Source of the DNA: Flavobacteriaceae bacterium
Lineage (GTDB): Bacteria; Bacteroidota; Bacteroidia; Flavobacteriales; Flavobacteriaceae
DNA: 54,069 nt
NCBI GenBank assembly: GCA_021648265.1
Contig: JAKITD010000012.1
Span: 1-54,069, forward strand
Direction of reading: 5' to 3'
A model generated the notes under the pieces. That model worked only from the letters and a program-made list of their open reading frames with translations, ran no database searches and was not told the DNA's origin. This document shows, piece by piece, positions 48,440-54,069 of the stretch (the stretch's first letter is position 1; the number at the start of each line of letters is the position of its first letter). The translations under genes and the position numbers were made by a program.

Positions 48440-49171
48440 TTATTTAAAGTAGGATAGTAATTCTTTTTTACGCGAAGGGCTTACCATAATTTGTTTTCCT
48501 GAAGACAAAACCACACTTCCTCCTTTGCCTTTTTTGTACTCTGTTATTTGATTTACATTCACTAAATAAGATTTATGAACTCTTGCAAAACCATTGTCAG
48601 ATAGAATTTCTTCAAAATATTTTAAAGTTTTACTCACTAGTTTTTTAGTGTCTTTTAAAAATATTTTTGTGTAATTATCATCTGCTTGGCAATACAATAT
48701 ATCTTTTACTTCTAAAACTTCAAATCCTTTTTGTTGTGGTATGGTTATTTTTCCAACTACTTGAGTATTTACAGGTTTTAATATGGTTTGCTGTAGGCTA
48801 TTTTCTTTTTCTTTAATTTCCGAAATATAATCTACCGCTTCAATTAGTTTATCGATTGAAATAGGTTTCAATAAATAATAGGAGGCATGAGCATTTAAAG
48901 CATCTAAAGCATATTGATTGTAGGCAGTTACAAAAACGGTTTCAAACTGGCGATTACCCACTTTGTCTAATAAATCGAATGCATTACCGTAAGGCATTTC
49001 TACATCAAGAAAAACCAAATCCAAATCGTTATTTCTAATAAGAATTAAGGCTTCCTCTATGTTTTCAGCTTCACCCATTAAGGTTATTTTTGGACAGTAC
49101 TTAGCTAAATAATTTTTTAAAATATCACGGCTTGTTTTTTCGTCTTCAACTATAATTGCTTTTAATTTCAT
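48440..49171 (-). CDS. LytTR-family response regulator
   Basis: 243 residues: receiver domain (KLKAIIVEDEKTSRDILKNY, LDLVFLDVEMPYGNAFDLLD with phospho-acceptor Asp, VFVTAYNQYALDALNAHASY, YYLLKPI) and a LytTR DNA-binding domain (VLEVKDILYCQADDNYTKIF, GFARVHKSYLVNVNQITEYK, SGKQIMVSPSRKKELLSYF). It is the partner of the sensor kinase encoded 111 bp upstream on the same strand. Confidence 0.95.
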   Translation of the reverse strand: MKLKAIIVEDEKTSRDILKNYLAKYCPKITLMGEAENIEEALILIRNNDLDLVFLDVEMPYGNAFDLLDKVGNRQFETVFVTAYNQYALDALNAHASYYLLKPISIDKLIEAVDYISEIKEKENSLQQTILKPVNTQVVGKITIPQQKGFEVLEVKDILYCQADDNYTKIFLKDTKKLVSKTLKYFEEILSDNGFARVHKSYLVNVNQITEYKKGKGGSVVLSSGKQIMVSPSRKKELLSYFK

Positions 49172-49282
49172 ATATCAATAATATTTGTTAAACAGGTCAT
49201 ATGCTGTTCGCTATTAGTCATTTTTTTGCGTAATAAAAACTTAACTTGCTCGTTTCATAAACTCTTTTTGTGCTAAAAAGCA

Positions 49283-51520
49283 TTAACTCTTTTTTAAAGT
49301 CAATACCACTTTTGTTCCAATTTCGTTTTCAATAGTACTTGCGTCTTCAATGAAAACATTAACTTTGCCTTTATACATTTCGTTTAATATTAAAACTCTT
49401 TTTTGAATATTTCCCATTCCTTTGGAACGTTGTTTTTTTTGATTTTCTGTTTTTAATTCCTTCGACATTTTTCTTCCAACGCCATTATCTTTAATGATAA
49501 TTTTTATGGTTTCAGAATCTATCTGAATAAAATGTATATCCAATTTTCCCAATTCTTTTTTATAACGAAGTCCATGCCAAACTGCATTTTCAACATAAGG
49601 TTGAAGTAACATTGGAGGAATTACAAAGTCTTGTGTGTTTATAGATTCATCGGTTGTAATGGTATATTCAAATTTATCTTTAAATCTAAAATGTTCTAAT
49701 TTTACGTACAGTTTTAACAATTCTATTTCTTTTTCTAAAGAGATGAAATCTTCTTCACTATTTTCTAAAACGGAACGCATTAATTGTGAAAATTCGCTTA
49801 AATATTTATTGGCAGCACGTTCATCATTACTAGCAATAAAACTGTTTACAGAATTTAATGCGTTAAATATAAAGTGAGGATTCATTTGAGTCCGTAACGA
49901 TTTTAAGGCTAATACATTATTGGCATGTTTTTGTTGTTTTACACTTTTAAACTGTATAAATACAGCATAGAACAATAATAAAGCAATAATTACTAAGGAA
50001 GCAATAACCCATCTTTGAACTCGAATATTTTTTTGAGTAAGTTCTTCGTTTTCAAATGCTAATTTATAGCGACTTTCATTTAACAATCGGTCGTTTTCTA
50101 AGCTTATTATTCGATTTTGTTTAAAGGCAATTTCTCTTCTAAACCTTGTTGCTTGCGATATTTCTTGTTCTTTTTTAATATAAAGTTCGTCCAATAGCGA
50201 AACATATTTTTGATAGCTTTCTGCCGCCTTATCGTATTCTCCTTTATCTTTATATATTTCAGAAAGTTTACGAGTTGCATCTTTTTCAACTATAATATCT
50301 TCCTTTTTATTTGCTTCTTCGATACTTTTTTCTAAATAAGGAATTGCTTTATCGGTATTTCCTTGCGATACATAAGCACTGGCAATTTTATAGTTTTGGC
50401 GTTGTGGAGTTAAGGGACTATTTAGGTCATTACTTATAGAGTCATATTCTCCCATAGATTCAAGTTCTTCGAGGGTTTCTTCTCTTAATTCAATTTCTTT
50501 CTCGTAATTTTGTGATTGATTGTAAAAATCGGCTACTTTATTTTTTTCTTTTACAGCTCGTTTTTTATTTTCAGTTTCCGCAAGTTTTAAAGAATTAGTA
50601 AAGAAACCATCTGCTTCTTCCATCTCTCCACTTTGTGCATAAGCTTCTCCTATCTTTGAATTTAAATCGGTAATTTTTGGTGTAATAGTATGCTCTTTTG
50701 CTAGATCTAATCCCTCCTGATAATTAAAAATACTCTTTAATGGATTATTAATAAGTGTATAAGTATCTCCTAAACCTTCATAAGTTTCTACTTTTTGGTA
50801 ATTTGAAATATTTTGTTTTAATAAACCTGCATAAATAGTGATGCTTTCTTGATAGTTTTTGTTATTTCGATAAGCCTTAGCTAATTTTAAGGAAAGGTTA
50901 ATTGAAGATTTGTTTTTTGTATTTTCTTTCATTAATGCAGAAAGACTTGTTTTATAATTGGTTATAGCTAAGTCGTATTGTTTCCAAAATAAATTTATAT
51001 CTCCAAGAGTTTCAAAAGCAATTTTGTTTTCTAAATTGGAAGCGTTTTTTCCAACAACAGACTCCAAAGCAATCGTTACATATTCTATACTTTTTTTTGC
51101 ATCTATTTTCTGAAATTGTTTTGCAGAATCTATAAAAACTATAAACAAACCTTGTTTTCTTTTTTGCCCTCGGTTCACAGATTTTTTTCTTAAAACAGAA
51201 GCCATATCTTCTACTAGTATTGTAATGTTTTCCTGACTTATTATGGTATAATAAACAGTTTTAAATTGGTCACTTCTTATAATTAATTCGCTTCCAATAG
51301 TTGCAGAAATAGAAAATTCTCCTTTAATATTTGTTGTGGTATAATCGCCACCACTTATTTCAATATTCACCTTAAAAACTGGCAAATGTGTTTCAGCATC
51401 TTGCACTAAACCCTCGAGGATAAAAGTTGTTTTATTGGATAGAAAGTTCCTGTTTTGAGCATATAGAGTACCCGTAAACATCAGATAAATTAAAAGAAGA
51501 AAGGTATAAGTAATTTTCAT
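49283..51520 (-). CDS. TPR sensor histidine kinase, LytS type
   Basis: 745 residues. Signal peptide (MKITYTFLLLIYLMFTGTLY), a carboxypeptidase-regulatory-like beta domain (TTFILEGLVQDAETHLPVFK, VNIEISGGDYTTTNIKGEFS), about ten TPR units (YQESITIYAGLLKQNI, KAIPYLEKSIEEANKKEDI, YDKAAESYQKYVSLLDELYI), a coiled coil, a membrane helix (WVIASLVIIALLLFYAVFIQ) and a His_kinase domain with LRTQMNPHFIFNALNSVNSF (phospho-His), N-box VIPPMLLQPYVENAVWHGLR and GNIQKRVLIL. Partner of the LytTR regulator. The extra N-terminal beta domain is an uncommon addition to this TPR-kinase layout. Confidence 0.93.
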   Translation of the reverse strand: MKITYTFLLLIYLMFTGTLYAQNRNFLSNKTTFILEGLVQDAETHLPVFKVNIEISGGDYTTTNIKGEFSISATIGSELIIRSDQFKTVYYTIISQENITILVEDMASVLRKKSVNRGQKRKQGLFIVFIDSAKQFQKIDAKKSIEYVTIALESVVGKNASNLENKIAFETLGDINLFWKQYDLAITNYKTSLSALMKENTKNKSSINLSLKLAKAYRNNKNYQESITIYAGLLKQNISNYQKVETYEGLGDTYTLINNPLKSIFNYQEGLDLAKEHTITPKITDLNSKIGEAYAQSGEMEEADGFFTNSLKLAETENKKRAVKEKNKVADFYNQSQNYEKEIELREETLEELESMGEYDSISNDLNSPLTPQRQNYKIASAYVSQGNTDKAIPYLEKSIEEANKKEDIIVEKDATRKLSEIYKDKGEYDKAAESYQKYVSLLDELYIKKEQEISQATRFRREIAFKQNRIISLENDRLLNESRYKLAFENEELTQKNIRVQRWVIASLVIIALLLFYAVFIQFKSVKQQKHANNVLALKSLRTQMNPHFIFNALNSVNSFIASNDERAANKYLSEFSQLMRSVLENSEEDFISLEKEIELLKLYVKLEHFRFKDKFEYTITTDESINTQDFVIPPMLLQPYVENAVWHGLRYKKELGKLDIHFIQIDSETIKIIIKDNGVGRKMSKELKTENQKKQRSKGMGNIQKRVLILNEMYKGKVNVFIEDASTIENEIGTKVVLTLKKS

Positions 51521-51729
51521 TTAAATAATTATAGGGTAAACTTACATACTTTACATCGGTTAATAAAATCAATTTTGTACTAACTTTGATTAATAGTCTT
51601 ATTTTTTATTCATAAAGTAGCCTTAACTAAAACAAATAGATATTTCCCTAATTAAAATAGCCAGTTCACTCATTTAGGTTTTTATTCAGAAAAAGTTGAC
51701 CTTATGTTTACACTGAATTTAAAAACTTT

Positions 51730-52887
51730 ATGATGAAAACACTAAAATTAATAACCCTATCCATCGCAATCCTTTCAGTAATTACTTGTAAAGGAAATGA
51801 AAAACAAGAAATCTCTAAATTAACTACACCTGAAACTGTTGTTTCTAATAATAATCAATTTATAAAAGTTGCATTATTATTAGATACCAGCAATAGTATG
51901 GACGGATTAATAGACCAAGCAAAAGCACAACTTTGGGAAATTGTAAACGAGCTTTCCTACGCGAAATGCAAGGGTAAACAACCCAATTTACAAATTGCAT
52001 TGTATGAATATGGCAACGATGGACTTAGTTCTTATGAAGATTACATTCGAAAAATAATTGGGTTTACCAGCGATTTGGATGATGTTTCAAAAGAGTTATT
52101 TTCATTAACTACCAATGGTGGAAGCGAATATTGTGGTGCCGTAATACAGTCTTCCTTAGAAAAATTAGATTGGGGAAACAATCTGGATGATTTAAAAATG
52201 ATTTTTATAGCAGGAAACGAACCTTTCACACAAGGAAAAATAAATTATCGTGATGCTACCACTAATGCAAAAGAGAAGGGAGTGATTGTAAATACCATTT
52301 TTTGTGGTGATTATAATCAAGGCGTTTCATCTAGTTGGAAAGAAGGAGCTCAACTTGCTAATGGTGATTATATGTCTATAAATCACAATCTACAAACCGT
52401 ACATATTGCAACTCCTTATGATGATGTTATTATACAACTCAACATCAAACTCAATAAAACGTATGTGTATTATGGTGAATCTGGAAAGCGGAAAAAGGAA
52501 GTTCAACAAGAACAGGATAGTAATGCTTCAGGTTATAGCAAGGCAAATGCGGTAAGTAGAACAATAACTAAAGGCAGTCATTTATATAGAAATAGCACTT
52601 GGGATTTGGTAGATGCTGAAGAAGAAGTGGAAGATTTTAGTTTTGATACATTAAAAGAAGAAGAACTTCCCGATAACTTAAAAGGAAAATCTTCTAAAGA
52701 AATTAAAATTTACGTTGAAGCCAAACGAAAAGAAAGAGTTGAAATTCAAAATGAAATAGCTTCATTGAATAAAAAACGTAAAAATTATATTGTAAATTCA
52801 AATCAAGAAAACTCAAATACCTTAGAAAGTGCCATGATTAATGCAATTAAAAAACAAGCTAAGAAAAAGAATTATACTTGGGATTAA
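51730..52887 (+). CDS. VWA-domain lipoprotein
   Basis: 385 residues. Lipobox ITC (Cys20) after MMKTLKLITLSIAILSV. A von Willebrand A domain at residues about 45-235: ALLLDTSNSMDGLIDQAKAQ holds the MIDAS (D-x-S-x-S), then LQIALYEYGNDGLSSYEDYI and GGSEYCGAVIQSSLEKLDWG, IFIAGNEPFTQGKINYRDAT. The second half is helical and charged (EIKIYVEAKRKERVEIQNEI), with repeated Lys. It may be a surface adhesion or assembly protein. Convergent with the PorP/SprF gene across a shared terminator. Confidence 0.85.
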   Translation: MMKTLKLITLSIAILSVITCKGNEKQEISKLTTPETVVSNNNQFIKVALLLDTSNSMDGLIDQAKAQLWEIVNELSYAKCKGKQPNLQIALYEYGNDGLSSYEDYIRKIIGFTSDLDDVSKELFSLTTNGGSEYCGAVIQSSLEKLDWGNNLDDLKMIFIAGNEPFTQGKINYRDATTNAKEKGVIVNTIFCGDYNQGVSSSWKEGAQLANGDYMSINHNLQTVHIATPYDDVIIQLNIKLNKTYVYYGESGKRKKEVQQEQDSNASGYSKANAVSRTITKGSHLYRNSTWDLVDAEEEVEDFSFDTLKEEELPDNLKGKSSKEIKIYVEAKRKERVEIQNEIASLNKKRKNYIVNSNQENSNTLESAMINAIKKQAKKKNYTWD

Positions 52888-52903
52888 TTCAATTTTGATT
52901 AAT

Positions 52904-52931
52904 AAAAAAAGCCCATTTAATGGGCTTTTTT
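52904..52931. terminator. Bidirectional terminator
   Basis: A7 (52904-52910), GCCCAT (52911-52916), loop, ATGGGC (52920-52925), T6 (52926-52931). Symmetric, between the VWA gene (plus) and the PorP/SprF gene (minus), so it serves both. Confidence 0.85.
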
Positions 52932-52932
52932 A

Positions 52933-53931
52933 TTAGTTTATTGCAGGACAATTACAATCATAAGGTTCTCGACGACCTCCTAAAAATTCATATCCTAAAG
53001 TGATTTGATGAAAAGCACCATTATCAAATTTCACATTACCAGTTAGAAACGATGCTGTATAAGCAAACATAAAACGATTAAAGTTAACACCAATAATTGG
53101 GGTTATATACTGTAGTTTTTGAGAGTCAACTTCAGTGCCATTTAAATATTCACTGCCATCAAAACTTCTTCTATATGATACTGCTCCCCATAACCTACCA
53201 AAATCCATTTGTCGGTATGCTTTAAAGTTAATATCTATAGCTTGTTCTCCTGTTCTTTCTGTAAATTGAAACAAAAATGACGGTTCGTAAGTCCAAGTTG
53301 CATTAAGTTTTCCAATTGCATATGCTGCTGAAATTAAATATCTTCTTTGATTATTAGATTCGAAACCTTCATCATTAAGTTTTCTGTTTTGAAAAATTAA
53401 ATTTTTAACAGTAAAATGTCCTGAAAAATTTAAAAAATTATAGGACATACCAGCATCAATATTAAAATAGGAGGAGCCTTGAACAATTCCTGCAATGATT
53501 GGGTCAAAATCAGATGGATCAAAATTTGTTTCATCGAGTCTAGATTGAATTAATCCAGCACTAATTCCAAATGACAATTGGTTTAAATCTGCATCTGATC
53601 TTGAAAACTTAACATGATGCGCATAGGTTAAATAACCACCTGTTTGCGAATGATTACCATTTTTGTCATTAAAAAATATGGCTCCAATTCCAGAACGTTC
53701 TCCTACTCTAGCATTAAAATTTAATGTTTGCAATTTGGGAGAATTTTCTTGCCCAAGCCATTGTCCTCTTGCCGTGAGTCTAATTTGATTATAGGAGGCT
53801 GCTCCTGCCATTGAAGGATGTATTAAATAAAGATTATCTGATAAATAATCTGAATAAATGGGGATTCCATCTTGAGAATATGCTATTTGGGATAGCAATA
53901 AAAGAAAGATGATGTAGGTTTTTTTAATCAT
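52933..53931 (-). CDS. PorP/SprF-family type IX secretion membrane protein
   Basis: 332 residues with signal peptide (MIKKTYIIFLLLLSQIAYSQ). The start DGIPIYSDYLSDNLYLIHPS and AGAASYNQIRLTARGQWLG is the PorP/SprF signature, followed by about twelve outer-membrane beta strands (SGIGAIFFNDKNGNHSQTGG, DFGRLWGAVSYRRSFDGSEY, MFAYTASFLTGNVKFDNG) to a terminal strand HQITLGYEFLGG. These proteins help anchor or route particular type IX substrates. It directly follows the partial sorting-domain gene, the usual substrate-partner arrangement. The tail DCNCPAIN is cysteine-containing. Confidence 0.92.
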   Translation of the reverse strand: MIKKTYIIFLLLLSQIAYSQDGIPIYSDYLSDNLYLIHPSMAGAASYNQIRLTARGQWLGQENSPKLQTLNFNARVGERSGIGAIFFNDKNGNHSQTGGYLTYAHHVKFSRSDADLNQLSFGISAGLIQSRLDETNFDPSDFDPIIAGIVQGSSYFNIDAGMSYNFLNFSGHFTVKNLIFQNRKLNDEGFESNNQRRYLISAAYAIGKLNATWTYEPSFLFQFTERTGEQAIDINFKAYRQMDFGRLWGAVSYRRSFDGSEYLNGTEVDSQKLQYITPIIGVNFNRFMFAYTASFLTGNVKFDNGAFHQITLGYEFLGGRREPYDCNCPAIN

Positions 53932-53942
53932 AATGAAATATT

Positions 53943-54069
53943 CTATCTTTTCAGGGTAAAATGCCCTCTAAATTCTTTATTAGTTTCGTTTTCTTTGTAT
54001 TCTACTCTAAACCAGTAATCGCTTGATGGTAGTGGGTTTCCGTTATAGGTTCCATCCCATCCTTCTCCT
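53943..54069 (-). CDS. C-terminal end of a type IX secretion substrate (type B sorting domain)
   Basis: The last 41 codons of a gene whose 5' end lies beyond the window. On the minus strand it reads GWDGTYNGNPLPSSDYWFRV, EYKENETNKEFRGHFTLKR and stop (53945-53943). G-W-D-G-x-Y-N-G-x-x-L-P-S-x-D-Y-W-F and the terminal G-H-F-T-L-K-R are the hallmarks of the CHU_C / gliding-motility-associated C-terminal domain. Such domains direct large adhesins through the type IX system. PorP/SprF follows 11 bp downstream. Confidence 0.92.
   Translation of the reverse strand, partial: GEGWDGTYNGNPLPSSDYWFRVEYKENETNKEFRGHFTLKR

Noticed and set aside
1-54069. CRISPR arrays, tRNA, rRNA, tmRNA, prophage or replication origin
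   Set aside because: I searched by eye for regular direct repeats, tRNA cloverleaf blocks and phage genes and saw none; the repeats present are inverted and dispersed.

Overview
The window is chromosomal DNA of a member of the Bacteroidota, almost certainly family Flavobacteriaceae; genus not determined. The evidence is AT-rich composition, promoters of the TTG-N(17-23)-TAnnTTTG type, gliding and type IX secretion genes (gldD, gldE, a PorP/SprF protein and the C-terminal end of a type B sorting-domain protein), a TonB-dependent receptor, DUF3127/DUF3570/DUF4266/DUF4301 proteins and a tiny basic Bacteroidota-specific ribosomal-type protein. No tRNA, rRNA or CRISPR array was found.

Layout. 1-1150: the start of an ISAs1-type transposase cut by the window edge, a small lipoprotein and two palindromic repeats. 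1191-8939 (minus strand): a BNR/Asp-box protein, a LolA-like secreted protein, a DUF3817/MscS channel pair, a VanX-like D-Ala-D-Ala dipeptidase, a tandem pair of small paralogues and Dps. 9145-13090 (plus): a secreted protein, then a tight thioredoxin - ApbE - DUF4266 lipoprotein (C-terminal GGGCGCN) - DUF3570 barrel operon. 13428-14713: a pile of decayed insertion sequences (IS200 tnpA with a nonsense codon, IS3 orfA plus truncated orfB) that has cut off a secreted-protein gene. 14841-18441: a membrane TPR/AraC regulator and two paralogous secreted proteins; a near-identical 24-bp palindrome lies beside the regulator and upstream of one of the secreted genes, suggesting a local regulon.

18639-28399: a thioredoxin-fold gene frameshifted at a T10 tract, tag, aat, a short-chain fatty-acid transporter, catalase, a DUF3127 protein with an SSB-like tail, a flavin reductase, a histidine kinase, a HIT protein, greA and a Rieske-like lipoprotein. 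28401-35414 (minus): a TonB-dependent receptor behind a TPP riboswitch (hence probably thiamine uptake), arfB, and an overlapping run PPTase - pcrB - pnuC - NadR-like kinase - DUF4301. 35529-46513: ahcY, L27/L21, an EamA transporter, a heavy-metal-binding lipoprotein with a metallothionein-like tail, gldD-gldE-ssb-mutY, HU, a 30-residue basic protein missed by normal ORF length cut-offs, RNase G behind a structured leader, and recX. 46514-47018 holds a MITE-like element. 47019-54069: a JmjC/cupin protein, a Coa1-like protein, a LytTR/LytS two-component pair, a VWA lipoprotein, a PorP/SprF protein and the partial type IX secretion substrate.

Most interesting items: the palindrome-linked TPR/AraC regulon with its IS-truncated third gene, the ApbE/GGGCGCN operon, the TPP riboswitch with its enlarged arm next to a PnuC/kinase pair, the T10 frameshift, the metal-binding lipoprotein, the structured rng leader and the three related AGACCT palindromes.
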